From assembly GCA_002723275.1 (NCBI GenBank), contig PBNZ01000003.1, positions 20,867-76,638 on the forward strand: a stretch of 55,772 nt of DNA, read 5' to 3'. The stretch is from Planctomycetaceae bacterium. GTDB taxonomy: Bacteria > Planctomycetota > Planctomycetia > Pirellulales > Pirellulaceae. The notes beneath the pieces were generated by a model. That model was not told the DNA's origin. It did not search any database and saw only the letters and a list, made by a program, of their open reading frames with translations. Both the position numbers and the translations under genes were made by a program. This document shows, in pieces, positions 36,486 to 45,703 of the stretch (the first letter of the stretch is position 1; each line of letters opens with the position of its first letter).

Positions 36486-37763
36486 ATGAATTCTCGGTTC
36501 TTACCGTTCATGCGTGTAATCAGTCTGCTTGCGGTCTTCTCGTTGGCTTGCGGCGTAAATGCGGAAGAGTCGTCGTTGAGTAAGATCTCGCAAGATGATT
36601 GGCCGAATTGGCGTGGACCGCAGCAGACCGGCATCGTGAACCCCGAGCAAGATCCGCCAATAACTTGGAGCGAGTCCGAAAATATCCTGTGGGCAACGGA
36701 CATTCCCGGACGAGGTCACGGATCCATCATTGTCCTGGACGGTGCGATTTACTTGGCAACTGCGGAAAATGAACCTCAGGCGCAATCTGTCCTTTGCCTC
36801 GATCAGAAGACAGGACAGATCAAATGGAAGACGGTCATTCACGAGAACGGCTTGCCGAAGAAGAGCAACAAAAAGAGTTCGGATGCGTCGACAACCTTGG
36901 CGACTGACGGAGAAAGACTGTTCGTCAATTTCATGAGTCATGGTGCGGTGTACACAACCGCTCTCACCTTTGATGGAAAGATCCTTTGGCAGCAAAAAAT
37001 CACCGATTACATCGTGCACCAGGGGTATGGGGCCTCACCGGTGATCTATCAGGATCTGGTGATCGTTTCTGCCGATAACAAAGGTGGAGGCGCTTTAGCG
37101 GGCCTCGATCAAAAAACCGGGGAAATTCGCTGGCGTCGCGAACGCCCTAAGATGCCAAACTATCCCTCCCCAGTGATTTTTCATGTCGATGGTCGAGATC
37201 AACTCTTTCTTACGGGATGCGAACGGGTGTCGAGTTTTGATCCAGCGACTGGCAAGACGCTTTGGGAAGTCGAAGGTGCCACGACCGAGTGTGTGACCTC
37301 GACCGTTACTGATGGCGAACGTATTTTTTCGAGTGGAGGATATCCACAAAACCATGTTGCGGCGATTCGTGCTGACGGTTCTGGAAAGATCGAATGGGAA
37401 AATACAACACGAGTTTACGTACCTTCAATGCTGATTCGTGATGGTCATCTCTATGCTGTGGCCGATGCAGGCGTCGCCATCTGTTGGGATAGCGCAACCG
37501 GCAAACAACGCTGGAAGCAACGTCTAGGAGGCACGTTCAGTGCTTCTCCTGTCATGATTCAAGATCGGATCTATGCTTCCAACGAGGAAGGTAAAACCTT
37601 CGTCTACCGTGCGAATCCCGAGAAAATGGAATTGATTGCTGAGAATTCTCTCGGCGACGAAGTCTTTGCGACTCCCACCATTTGCGGAGGTCGGATTTAT
37701 CCGCGCGTTGCACATCGCCTCGATGGAAAACGACAGGAAAGAATCTACTGCATCGGCAAGTAG
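36486..37763 (+). CDS. Secreted PQQ-like beta-propeller repeat protein
   Basis: A 425-residue protein with a signal peptide (to about residue 24). After WPNWRGPQQTGI, the typical start of planctomycete PQQ-like propellers, blade motifs occur as CLDQKTGQIKW, TFDGKILWQ, GLDQKTGEIRW, SFDPATGKTLW and CWDSATGKQRW. No catalytic signature of quinoprotein dehydrogenases is seen, so a binding or scaffold role is more likely. The ATG at 36486 has GAGG upstream. It is the last gene of the ABC/DUF5009/J-domain operon and resembles the propeller at 13868-15181 in family, but it is a different sequence. Confidence 0.85.
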   Translation: MNSRFLPFMRVISLLAVFSLACGVNAEESSLSKISQDDWPNWRGPQQTGIVNPEQDPPITWSESENILWATDIPGRGHGSIIVLDGAIYLATAENEPQAQSVLCLDQKTGQIKWKTVIHENGLPKKSNKKSSDASTTLATDGERLFVNFMSHGAVYTTALTFDGKILWQQKITDYIVHQGYGASPVIYQDLVIVSADNKGGGALAGLDQKTGEIRWRRERPKMPNYPSPVIFHVDGRDQLFLTGCERVSSFDPATGKTLWEVEGATTECVTSTVTDGERIFSSGGYPQNHVAAIRADGSGKIEWENTTRVYVPSMLIRDGHLYAVADAGVAICWDSATGKQRWKQRLGGTFSASPVMIQDRIYASNEEGKTFVYRANPEKMELIAENSLGDEVFATPTICGGRIYPRVAHRLDGKRQERIYCIGK

Positions 37764-37806
37764 CTTTTTTCGTCGCTCGGCGATTGGCCCGAGGTGAAAG
37801 TTCCGA

Positions 37807-38721
37807 TCAGGCAAAATGACGGCGGACCGTTTCACCAATATCGTTGATGGCCTTGAGGCCAGCGTCGAAAAAGTTGGAAGAATGAACAAAGCCGTGCAAC
37901 ATGCCATCGTACCGTTGATGAGTCGTGGGTACACCTGATTTGGCGAGTCGAGCGGCATAGGCCTCGCCTTCATCTCGCAAGACATCGTATTCAGCGGTGA
38001 CAATGTGAGCGGGCGGAAGATTTGCCAGATTGAGTGCTCGTGCCGGTGTCAATTGAGGGTCGTCCTGCGGAAGCGGTCCAGGAACGTATTGTTTCCAAAA
38101 CCAACCCATCAATTCTCGAGAAAGCCCAAAGCCCTCTGCAAATTCATGATAAGAGTGGGTCTCCAAGGAATGATCGACGATCGGATAAATCAAGAGTTGG
38201 AGTCCGATCTTAGGACGGTGTTCGTCGCGGGCACGAATGCACAACGCCGCGGCCAGATGGCCACCAGCACTGTCGCCTGCCACCGCGATCTTGTCCTCTA
38301 ATACACCGAACTCTTCAGCATTCTCCGCAACATGCAGGGTCGCATCGTAGCAGTCATTCAAGGCTGCTGGATGGGTATTTTCTGGGGCTCGACGGTAATC
38401 GACCGCAATGACCGTGCAGTCGGATGCGAGTGCGAGTCTGCGACAAAGAGTGTCATGAGTGTCCAGATCTCCAATCACCCAGCCGCCGCCGTGGAAATAC
38501 ATCATGCCCGGCTTCGGTACCTGGTCATCGATCCGATAGACGCGTACCGGGATTCGATTGTCGATCCGCACATCCGATACACTGGGTAATTCAGGACCAT
38601 CGCCGAAGAGGTTTCCGAGTCCCCGGAAACGCTCACGACTTTCTGAAACGCTGGTTTCATTCCAGCGAGGTGCATGGCGACTTAATTCGATAAATGCCTT
38701 GGATTGAGGGTGCAGCGTCAT
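37807..38721 (-). CDS. Hormone-sensitive lipase-type alpha/beta hydrolase (esterase)
   Basis: A 304-residue cytosolic esterase. It has the family's oxyanion motif FHGGGWVIGD, nucleophile elbow AGDSAGGHLAA, catalytic Asp in YDVLRDEG, and His in GMLHGFVHS. The HGGGW and GDSAGG pair is diagnostic of the HSL/family IV carboxylesterases, which hydrolyse short-chain esters. No signal peptide is present. It lies 74 bases after the sulfatase gene on the same strand, so it may help in degrading an esterified sulfated substrate. Confidence 0.9.
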   Translation of the reverse strand: MTLHPQSKAFIELSRHAPRWNETSVSESRERFRGLGNLFGDGPELPSVSDVRIDNRIPVRVYRIDDQVPKPGMMYFHGGGWVIGDLDTHDTLCRRLALASDCTVIAVDYRRAPENTHPAALNDCYDATLHVAENAEEFGVLEDKIAVAGDSAGGHLAAALCIRARDEHRPKIGLQLLIYPIVDHSLETHSYHEFAEGFGLSRELMGWFWKQYVPGPLPQDDPQLTPARALNLANLPPAHIVTAEYDVLRDEGEAYAARLAKSGVPTTHQRYDGMLHGFVHSSNFFDAGLKAINDIGETVRRHFA

Positions 38722-38795
38722 GATACCAATCCTCGTTTTGTCATTGATTTCATCCTATGGTCTGAGATCCTAACGAATGGCGACGCCGTTGGCTA

Positions 38796-40229
38796 TCACG
38801 GTTGAGCAGTAGGCCAATCTTCGGATTCCGTTCGCGCAGATCTAAAGAACGCTGCGAAATCTTGCACAATCTGCGGATGCTCTGCCGAAACATCGACGGC
38901 TTCGGCAAGGTCCGTCTCCAAATCGTATAGTTCGATGGCAGCTTCTTGACGCTGACGAACGGCTTTCCAGTTTTTCCAGCGAGCTGCCTGTTGTAAGGAG
39001 TTGCTGGAATGGAATTCCCAATAGAGCTTGCGGTCGGAAAGATCCTGAGCCCGGCCGAGTAGTGTGGGAACAATGCTTGTGCCATCAAGGTTATGAGCAA
39101 CCTTGACACCTGCCAGCTCTGCCGCTGTGGGGAAAAAGTCGGTGAAGGACCAGGCTGTATCGCTGACCGTACCAGCCGGAATCTGGCCGGGCCATCTCAC
39201 AAGCATCGGTGTGCGGAGGCCGCCTTCATAAAGATCGCGTTTGCGACCTCGTAAAGGACCGCTACTGTCGAAGACGCCCTCGTAACGATTCGCCGCGCCA
39301 TTGTCACTGCAGAAAAAGACAACTGTTTGATCGTCGATTTGCAGCTCTTTGAGTAACGCCATGATTTGTCCAATGTGATCATCGAGACGCGAGATCATTG
39401 CCGCATACGCCTTTTCCTCTGTCGTCCAATCGCGATCAGCATACCGGCTGATGTCGGGCACGTCGAAATCGGAATGGGGAATCGTGAATGGCAAGTACAA
39501 GAAGAATGGTTTTGAGTGAAAGCGGCGAATGGTGTTGAGAGCATAGGCGCTAAAGAGGTCATGCGAATACTGTTGACGCTGATTATTTGCATTACCTGGC
39601 AGGTCAAACTTGTCTTCGTTGAGCCAAAGAAAAGTGGGATAGTAGGTGTGGGCTCGTCGTTGATTCAGGTGGCCAAAGAAAAAGTCAAATCCCTGACGGT
39701 TCGGTGTGCCGGTTGTCTCCGGTTCTCCCAAACCCCATTTGCCCACCATGCCGGTTGTGTAGTTGGCCGTTTGAAGTACTTCAGCGATCGTAATGTCTTC
39801 ATCGCGAAGAGGCACGCGGCCTGGGCGGCCTCCTAAACCGACAACACCCGTTTTCCCGAAATTACCTCGTACGCGAGTGTGACCTGAATGAAGCCCCGTC
39901 ATGAGGACACTTCGTGAGGGAGCACACACTGCAGAACCGGCATAGCAATCGTGAAAACGCATACCATCAGCAGCGAGTCGATCGATGTTCGGCGTTTGAA
40001 TCTGCTGCTGGCCATAGCAGCCCGCATCGCCGTACCCCATGTCGTCGGCCATGATAAAGATGATGTTGGGACGCGATTTTGGATCTGCATGGACTCGTTG
40101 CATATCCATTGAAAATGCAGCGAGTCCCGCAAGCGTTGAAATCACCAATGCGAATAACTTGGGGAGCCAAAGAGTCGGTTTTGAACAGTGGTAGCCAGGT
40201 TGGGGCATGGCGAGCGATCGAAACATCAT
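38796..40229 (-). CDS. Secreted type I sulfatase
   Basis: A 477-residue sulfatase with a signal region (about residues 18-48). It carries the formylglycine site CAPSR near residue 102, followed by TGLHSGHTRVRGN; the calcium-binding DD in IMADDMGYGD; HxxxH-type residues in FTIPHSDF; and SDNGAANRYEG near the active site. The conserved Cys must be matured by a formylglycine-generating enzyme or an anaerobic sulfatase maturase, neither of which is in this window. It would remove sulfate esters from extracellular sugars. The ATG at 40229 is supported by GAGG 11 bases upstream. It sits between an SMP-30 gene and an HSL-type esterase gene. Confidence 0.9.
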   Translation of the reverse strand: MMFRSLAMPQPGYHCSKPTLWLPKLFALVISTLAGLAAFSMDMQRVHADPKSRPNIIFIMADDMGYGDAGCYGQQQIQTPNIDRLAADGMRFHDCYAGSAVCAPSRSVLMTGLHSGHTRVRGNFGKTGVVGLGGRPGRVPLRDEDITIAEVLQTANYTTGMVGKWGLGEPETTGTPNRQGFDFFFGHLNQRRAHTYYPTFLWLNEDKFDLPGNANNQRQQYSHDLFSAYALNTIRRFHSKPFFLYLPFTIPHSDFDVPDISRYADRDWTTEEKAYAAMISRLDDHIGQIMALLKELQIDDQTVVFFCSDNGAANRYEGVFDSSGPLRGRKRDLYEGGLRTPMLVRWPGQIPAGTVSDTAWSFTDFFPTAAELAGVKVAHNLDGTSIVPTLLGRAQDLSDRKLYWEFHSSNSLQQAARWKNWKAVRQRQEAAIELYDLETDLAEAVDVSAEHPQIVQDFAAFFRSARTESEDWPTAQP

Positions 40230-40348
40230 GAGTTTTCTTTCCTCTATCACAGCGTGTGCTGCGTTGGGGCTTGCTTACGTACCATCAAGACATGGGGGAC
40301 AGAAAAGAACTGAAAACGCAAATGAAATGGGAGTGATTTGTCGGAACG

Positions 40349-41272
40349 TTACTTCGTCTTGCCAGCGCCGCTTGACTGATTCATCGTCCAGGCGGCGCCG
40401 GGGCGGTCGACTCGGAATTGGACTAGTCGCGTGTGGTCGACTTCGGTCACGTAGGCCGTGCGACCGTCAGGGCCGCCAAAGCAAATGTTGCTAGGACGTT
40501 TGCCAAGCACGTCGATCTCCTGCAGGATTTCCCCCTGAGGAGTCATTTTTACGACCGTGCCCTTGCCGTAACGAGTGATGTAAAGATTGCCGTCGACGTC
40601 ACATCGCATACCATCGAATCCGTGATCCGGGAACTGTTTGATGAGTCGTTTGTCCTGCACGCCTTGCGGGGTGATCGTAAACGCCCAGACATTCCGTTGC
40701 TTGCTCTCGTTCACGTAAATTGTCTTACCGTCAGGGCTCACCTCGACTCCATTGGTCGTTCCCAAGTCAGTTGCGATGCGGGTAACCTCACCGTCACGGT
40801 TGATGCGCCAGAGTTGGCCCGTGCCATCTGACCAGTTGGGATCGCTGGCGTAGAGGACTCCGTTGGGTGCCATGGCCAGGTCATTCGGCTGGTTCATGGT
40901 GTCGTTGTGAGCAAATACGGTGGGCTTTTTCGAACCGGCGGCCACTCTCAAAATATTGTGATTGGTATAGTCGGCAATAAACATATCGCCATTCCGCGCG
41001 AAACGGATGCCATTGCCGATGCTTCCATTGTCAAGCGTCACAAAGATACTTCCTTTTCCATCAGGAGTGACTCGACCGATTGTTCCCTGCTCGGAAAAGT
41101 TGACGGCATAGATATTTCCTGCGGTGTCGCAAGCCGCCCCTTCGATTCCGCCGGTAAACTCTTGCGGCTTGGTGAGTGGTTTGGAAACAAAAAGTAGATC
41201 GTCGGCGTTCGTCATTGAAGTGACGAATGCGAACATCATTAGCGCTATTGCGAGTCTGTGGAGGGCGATCAT
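40349..41272 (-). CDS. Secreted SMP-30/gluconolactonase-type propeller protein
   Basis: A 307-residue protein with a signal peptide (to about residue 23) and a six-bladed SMP-30/NHL-like propeller. Typical strands are GNGIRFARNGDMFIADY, QPNDLAMAPNGVLYASD, TNGVEVSPDGKTIYV and GMRCDVDGNLYITRYG. Metal-binding Glu/Asn/Asp of gluconolactonases are suggested by GIEGAACD, TNGVE and FDGMRCD. A sugar lactonase or metallo-hydrolase role is possible. The ATG at 41272 is preferred because AGAGGA lies 5 bases upstream; the longer frame would overlap the preceding gene. It follows the chimeric gene by 34 bases, within one operon. Confidence 0.85.
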   Translation of the reverse strand: MIALHRLAIALMMFAFVTSMTNADDLLFVSKPLTKPQEFTGGIEGAACDTAGNIYAVNFSEQGTIGRVTPDGKGSIFVTLDNGSIGNGIRFARNGDMFIADYTNHNILRVAAGSKKPTVFAHNDTMNQPNDLAMAPNGVLYASDPNWSDGTGQLWRINRDGEVTRIATDLGTTNGVEVSPDGKTIYVNESKQRNVWAFTITPQGVQDKRLIKQFPDHGFDGMRCDVDGNLYITRYGKGTVVKMTPQGEILQEIDVLGKRPSNICFGGPDGRTAYVTEVDHTRLVQFRVDRPGAAWTMNQSSGAGKTK

Positions 41273-41306
41273 GGGGAATCCTCTGGGAGCCATTGAAACT
41301 GGCGTT

Positions 41307-42644
41307 TTAACCATTGGCCGCGGACGCCGCGGCATTGTTGAATTGAACCGAAAGTTCTGTCTGGGCGACAACCAACCAACGGCCGTCCTGCAACGCGGTC
41401 GCCTTGATCGTTAAGGGCCAACGTCCTACCAGGGCAGGGTGCTTGGAGGTGATGACTCGTAGTTTGCCCTGCGTCTCATTAGGCGACAAATCGATGGATT
41501 CAGGTTCTAATCGAATGAACGGCCTTAGTTCGACAGGCGTGATCATCTGTAGCTTGACTGGAACAGGCAATTTGGCACTGCGCGATACGGCGAAGGGAAC
41601 TTCAAAGGTCTCCCCTGTGTTGACCGTCAATTCATTCAGCTCATGGGCAACCTGCAGCAAGGCACCTTCGAGGATCATGGTGATTCGGGCATCTGCCTGT
41701 TTTGTCACTTCACGAATGTTGCCAAGCGGGTCCTTTTGCCAACCGACGCCCAGTACGACCATGCGCGTCGTACGATCGGTTTCTAACCATTCCGGGATAT
41801 AGCACGGATAGAGTACTTCGGTAGCTCCTGCGGGAACCGGCAGGATTGGACCGTCGACCCCTTGGCGATGACCGGTTGAGTCGATTGCGGTGACCTGAAT
41901 CTGTTGCTGCGAATTCGGACGCATGACAATTTGACTTGGCGAAACTTCAATCGAAGTGACGCGGGGTCCGTCGATATCGTCGAGCTCCGCGCCCTCGGCA
42001 ACCCAGCGAACTAGTCGGCGGTTCCAGATTCCGTTTGTTTCTATCTTGGCACCTCCGCCATGGGGTGTACTCGCCATTGCCTTAAGCAATAAGAGGCTGC
42101 TTTCGGGTGCGGCCAGCGAAACTCGGCGACCGCGACTCTCTTTGACGAGCGCCGCATGGTCCGCCTCCGGATCAAATCCGAAGATGCTCAGCTTAAAACC
42201 GTTTTGCCCCTCCGCCTTGCCGTGGCATCCACCGGAGTTGCAACTGGCCTTGGTCAAGATCGGCAACACTTCATGGCGAAAAGAAACGGGACGCGGTTGC
42301 AGCAGGCCGTTCACTATCACCGGGATCTTCACCTCGTGATCATCCACCTGAATCGTGATGGTCGTTGCGCCCTCAGCCTGAGGAAACACCCGACCGTCGT
42401 CAGTCACGCTGGCGATGTGAGGGTCGGAAGTCGTGAAGACCGCATCGCGAGTTGCATCACGTTGAAAGCGGTTAGGACCGGTCGTTTCCACCAGTAACTG
42501 TTGACGACTCTCCGGTGAATGGAGAGTGACCGTCGAGGGTGTCACTCGAAGCAGTGTTTGCTCAGCAGCCGAGAGCTTTCCCGTGTAACCACAAGCGCAG
42601 AATGCGAGGACGATCGCGAGTTGCGAGATTGTTCTCAAACGCAT
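41307..42644 (-). CDS. Chimeric protein: PSD1-type N-terminus joined to PPC-type C-terminus
   Basis: A 445-residue protein with a signal peptide (to about residue 27). The first half looks like the N-terminus of planctomycete DUF1549/DUF1553 cytochrome proteins: an Ig/BIG2-like region, then TKASCNSGGCHGKAEG with a CxxxxCH heme-like motif, FGFDPEADHAAL, and a second BIG2-like strand (VSPSQIVMRPNSQQ). Just after residue 255 it changes to GATEVLYPCYIPEWLETDR and KQADARITMILEGALL, which I recognise as the C-terminal part of a different planctomycete family (PPC-domain proteins). The DUF1549 and DUF1553 domains are absent. The likely cause is an in-frame deletion that joined two genes near 41840-41890. 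The ATG at 42644 has AGGAG upstream. Confidence 0.65.
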   Translation of the reverse strand: MRLRTISQLAIVLAFCACGYTGKLSAAEQTLLRVTPSTVTLHSPESRQQLLVETTGPNRFQRDATRDAVFTTSDPHIASVTDDGRVFPQAEGATTITIQVDDHEVKIPVIVNGLLQPRPVSFRHEVLPILTKASCNSGGCHGKAEGQNGFKLSIFGFDPEADHAALVKESRGRRVSLAAPESSLLLLKAMASTPHGGGAKIETNGIWNRRLVRWVAEGAELDDIDGPRVTSIEVSPSQIVMRPNSQQQIQVTAIDSTGHRQGVDGPILPVPAGATEVLYPCYIPEWLETDRTTRMVVLGVGWQKDPLGNIREVTKQADARITMILEGALLQVAHELNELTVNTGETFEVPFAVSRSAKLPVPVKLQMITPVELRPFIRLEPESIDLSPNETQGKLRVITSKHPALVGRWPLTIKATALQDGRWLVVAQTELSVQFNNAAASAANG

Positions 42645-43413
42645 CACGCACTCCTGTTGCTCGACGGCTGGTTTGTCGCGATGCATCGACGCCGATCGCG
42701 GCGAAAATGCGTCGCGAAACACTCGCGTCAATATAACTGGATACCATCAGATTGCCAACGGAACGCATGTATGGTTCGAGTCACATTTTGATGACTTGGA
42801 ATAGCCGTATCGGTGACGTCTGGTCCAAATGGTCAGGTGTTTAAGGCAATTAGAGCAGGTGGGTAGATCACACGGGAGATGACACGGCGAATCGCACCGT
42901 ATTGCTGCGTTGGCAGCATGGCTTCAGCTATGGCCACCGCGGCGGCAGTTTCCGTCGTGGTCGGTGATCCTCGACATTGAATTTACGCGATCGCTGAGCC
43001 CCGCCTCGTGATTCAACGCGTCTGACTGTCGTCGACAAATTCGTTGTACACGGCTGAGCAAGAATGACCGCTTCTGGAACTTTGTAAACGTTGTCGTCCG
43101 TGGCAACAACATGCTTGGTCACTTCGTTCAAATGAACCTTTTCATGATGATGTGTTGAGGTCGGCTTTTGGCGCGATCTTCCGTAGGCGACGATCTTGGG
43201 GGGAGTGAGATTGTGATTGCGTTTGCTCAACCCCTCAATTCGGGCTCAGTCGCCGCTCATGCGATGTGAGTTGAGAGTGGGGATCCGCTGTCGTCGCTAG
43301 CGCTATCGCTGACGCATTTTTGAGAAACTGGGTGTCACGGGCATGCGACGGATGGTCAGTTTTATGTCGGAAGGCTATAGTTCGCCACCACAATGTTGAC
43401 CTAAGGAAGGACA
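42645..43413. other. Divergent intergenic region
   Basis: About 770 bases separate the divergent chimeric gene and the DUF6268-like gene. Open frames exist on the - strand (a 100-codon one at 42928-43230 from a TTG, rich in basic residues), but there is no domain, and its only ribosome-like sequence abuts the TTG. GCGATCGC-type palindromic words occur near 42988. Promoters for both flanking genes are expected here but are not clear. Confidence 0.3.
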
Positions 43414-44361
43414 ATGCTGAAGCTTAAACTTGCGATGAGATTGGTGGTTTTCTTGGGTGTGCTGGCTTGCGATTCTGTCGCCCGCTCTCAAACAACCGAC
43501 CGTGAATTGATGCTCGATGAACCGACCTGGGATGAGCCTGAATGGCTTGACTTCACCGACGATCAGGAGCAACCGGTTGAGCGTTTTAAAAAAGGTTTTT
43601 TCCAGCAACTGCAGTTCAAGGGCGGCTATCTGGGTTCAGGGGATTCCGATGACCTGGCGATCGGTTATGCCGAAGCGCTCGTAGCCGTCGGTGTCCCTCT
43701 TGGAAGTTTTGAGAATATTTTGGGGGTCGCCCCCAAATTTCGCGTCGACTTCTTAGACGGGCCGTCCGATCTTGAGCTGCCCTCGCAACTGTACACGACC
43801 GGGGTCAATCTGCTCTGGCGCAAACAGCTCAACGAACGCTGGGGGCTCATGGCGATCGCGACCCCGGCCGTTCGCAGTGACTTCGAGGCAACCGAGAACA
43901 CGGTTCGCGTGTTTGCGCTCGGACTCGCATCCTGGCAATGGATCCCGGGCCGACTCGAGTTGTCTTTTGGCGCCGTCTACCTGGATCGAAACGATATTCC
44001 TCTGCTACCTGCGTTGGGCTTGAAAGCGCGTCCGACACCTGCCTGGCTGATCGACGTCATGTTTCCTCGCCCGCGTGTCGCCTATCGATTTTTGAAAGAC
44101 GGTCCACGCAGCGAATTGTGGGGATACTTTGGGGGCGCGATTGGAGGCAACACGTGGGCTGTTTTGCAAGATGGTGTCAACGATGAGCTGACGATACGAG
44201 ATTATCGTCTCTTGTTAGGAGCCGAAGTGATTGCCGATGGGGGGAGCGGTGGATTCATCGAAATCGGGCTTGCGCTAGGCCGAGAACTTGAATATGAAGT
44301 TCTCGACGAGAAATACGATTTCGGGAATGCCTTCCTCATTAATGCTGGTATCAGCTACTAG
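43414..44361 (+). CDS. DUF6268-like outer-membrane beta-barrel protein
   Basis: A 315-residue exported protein with a signal peptide (to about residue 25). The remainder alternates hydrophobic and polar residues as in a beta-barrel (for example FENILGVAPKFRVDFL, VNLLWRKQLNERWGLMAI and LELSFGAVYLDRND) and ends in an aromatic residue (NAGISY), as outer-membrane proteins do. The pattern fits the DUF6268 family of planctomycete membrane proteins of unknown function. AAGGAAGG lies before the ATG. It is transcribed alone and converges with the GlsB gene 13 bases away. Confidence 0.75.
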   Translation: MLKLKLAMRLVVFLGVLACDSVARSQTTDRELMLDEPTWDEPEWLDFTDDQEQPVERFKKGFFQQLQFKGGYLGSGDSDDLAIGYAEALVAVGVPLGSFENILGVAPKFRVDFLDGPSDLELPSQLYTTGVNLLWRKQLNERWGLMAIATPAVRSDFEATENTVRVFALGLASWQWIPGRLELSFGAVYLDRNDIPLLPALGLKARPTPAWLIDVMFPRPRVAYRFLKDGPRSELWGYFGGAIGGNTWAVLQDGVNDELTIRDYRLLLGAEVIADGGSGGFIEIGLALGRELEYEVLDEKYDFGNAFLINAGISY

Positions 44362-44374
44362 ATCGGATGGATGA

Positions 44375-44629
44375 TCATCCTCGCCCTCCAGCGATAAGCA
44401 GGAGGCACACGGCGCCAATAACCGAACTGACCCATCCGCCCGAGTGCAGAGCGGAGGAACCATCGATCAACAATGATCCGATCGTTCCACCTACGAATGA
44501 GCCAATGATTCCCAACAAGATGGTTTTGATCCATCCCATGGGTTGAACGCCAGGTACGAAAAGCCGTGCAATGCAACCAATGATGAGACCAAAAATAGAC
44601 CAGCTAATGATGCTTCCGATTGAGAACAT
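44375..44629 (-). CDS. GlsB/YeaQ/YmgE-family stress-response membrane protein
   Basis: An 84-residue protein with about three hydrophobic segments and many glycines. The signature GLIIGCIARLFVPGVQPMGW, TILLGIIGSFVGG and GAVCLLLIAG are diagnostic of the transglycosylase-associated (PF04226) family, which is induced by envelope or general stress. It is the last gene of an operon with PhyH, sialidase and SMP-30 genes (24 bases after the SMP-30 stop). Its biochemical role is unknown. Confidence 0.88.
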   Translation of the reverse strand: MFSIGSIISWSIFGLIIGCIARLFVPGVQPMGWIKTILLGIIGSFVGGTIGSLLIDGSSALHSGGWVSSVIGAVCLLLIAGGRG

Positions 44630-44653
44630 GAAAAGATTACTTTTGTCGAGAAG

Positions 44654-45646
44654 CTAGTTGTTTGGGGAGCGTCCTGGTGACCAACCGGGCACGTTAACGC
44701 GAACCTTCCATAGTTGGCCGCCCGCCGTGACGTAGAGTGTTTTCATATCCTGGTCGCCGAAGATACAGTTGGTTACTTCATCGTTGAGGATCGGAACGAA
44801 ATCGAGTAACTCTCCGTCCTGAGTCAACACGTAGATGCCACCCTTGCGACGATCCGCTGTCTCGTACGGTGGATTCGCTCGATTGAGCCCCCCCGCAACG
44901 AAGAGACGCCCCTGTTGATCCATCGCCATCCCGTCGGGGCCGCGACCCGTTTCCCAATCGAAGATGAGTTTGCGAGAGTCGGCCATAATTTCACCTTCTG
45001 GGGTGAGGTCGAAACGGTAGAGGGAACGGGCACCGCCCACCGAGTTATTGTTGTTGTCGGCCACAAACAGATATTTGTCATCCGGAGTAATTAACAGGCC
45101 ATTCGGTCGATCGACTTCGTGTGTAATGATACGAGTCACCTGGCGGGGGCCATCAATGCGATAGACTCCCTCGATCCGTTTACCGTCTTCGCCTACGATT
45201 TCCATGTCCTCTCGATTGCCATATCTTGGGTCACTGAAGTAAATGCGACCTTTCGAGTCGATGGCGAGGTCATTCGGTGTATTGAATCGCTTTCCTTCCC
45301 AACCATCCGCAAGAACGGTCGTCCGGCCGTTCGGCTCCGTTCGAGTCACACGACGACGTCCGGCTTCGCAGATAATCAAACGGCCCTCGTGATCAAAAAG
45401 AAGGCCATTCGAGCCGCCCGACGGATACCGAAAGGGTTGCATCGCACCGGTGGGGGAAATGCGGGTGATTCCTCGAGGGCCGCTAAAATACAAACCTCGT
45501 GTCGGATACCAGGCTGGTCCTTCTCCTGCGTCGTTGGAAAGTATCCGTTGCGGTTTCACTCGTCTGTCGATTGGCGATTCGTCTGCCAGGACCAGGTTGC
45601 CGAGTAACAGAAGGATGCCAAGACTCGAAACCGTTTTGAAACTCAT
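44654..45646 (-). CDS. Secreted SMP-30/gluconolactonase-type protein
   Basis: A 330-residue protein with a signal peptide (to about residue 21) and a six-bladed SMP-30-like propeller. NDAGEGPAWYP contains the metal-ligand Glu of the family, TPNDLAIDSKGRIYFSD the conserved Asn, and GPDGMAMDQQGRLFVAG the later Asp. The fold includes lactonases and diisopropyl-fluorophosphatase-like hydrolases. It follows the sialidase gene by 57 bases in an operon that starts with a PhyH-type dioxygenase; the second SMP-30 paralogue is at 40349-41272. A lactonase activity on a sugar acid is plausible. Confidence 0.88.
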   Translation of the reverse strand: MSFKTVSSLGILLLLGNLVLADESPIDRRVKPQRILSNDAGEGPAWYPTRGLYFSGPRGITRISPTGAMQPFRYPSGGSNGLLFDHEGRLIICEAGRRRVTRTEPNGRTTVLADGWEGKRFNTPNDLAIDSKGRIYFSDPRYGNREDMEIVGEDGKRIEGVYRIDGPRQVTRIITHEVDRPNGLLITPDDKYLFVADNNNNSVGGARSLYRFDLTPEGEIMADSRKLIFDWETGRGPDGMAMDQQGRLFVAGGLNRANPPYETADRRKGGIYVLTQDGELLDFVPILNDEVTNCIFGDQDMKTLYVTAGGQLWKVRVNVPGWSPGRSPNN

Positions 45647-45703
45647 CGATATCCGTTCCGATTAGAGTTGCGGAATAAAGTGGACTGACTGGCCAGGTGA
45701 TGG

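Noticed and set aside
37764-37806. T run after the PQQ gene at 37764 as a terminator
   Set aside because: No stem precedes the T run.
42928-43230. 100-codon - strand frame
   Set aside because: TTG start abuts the only ribosome-like sequence; composition resembles a random basic translation.
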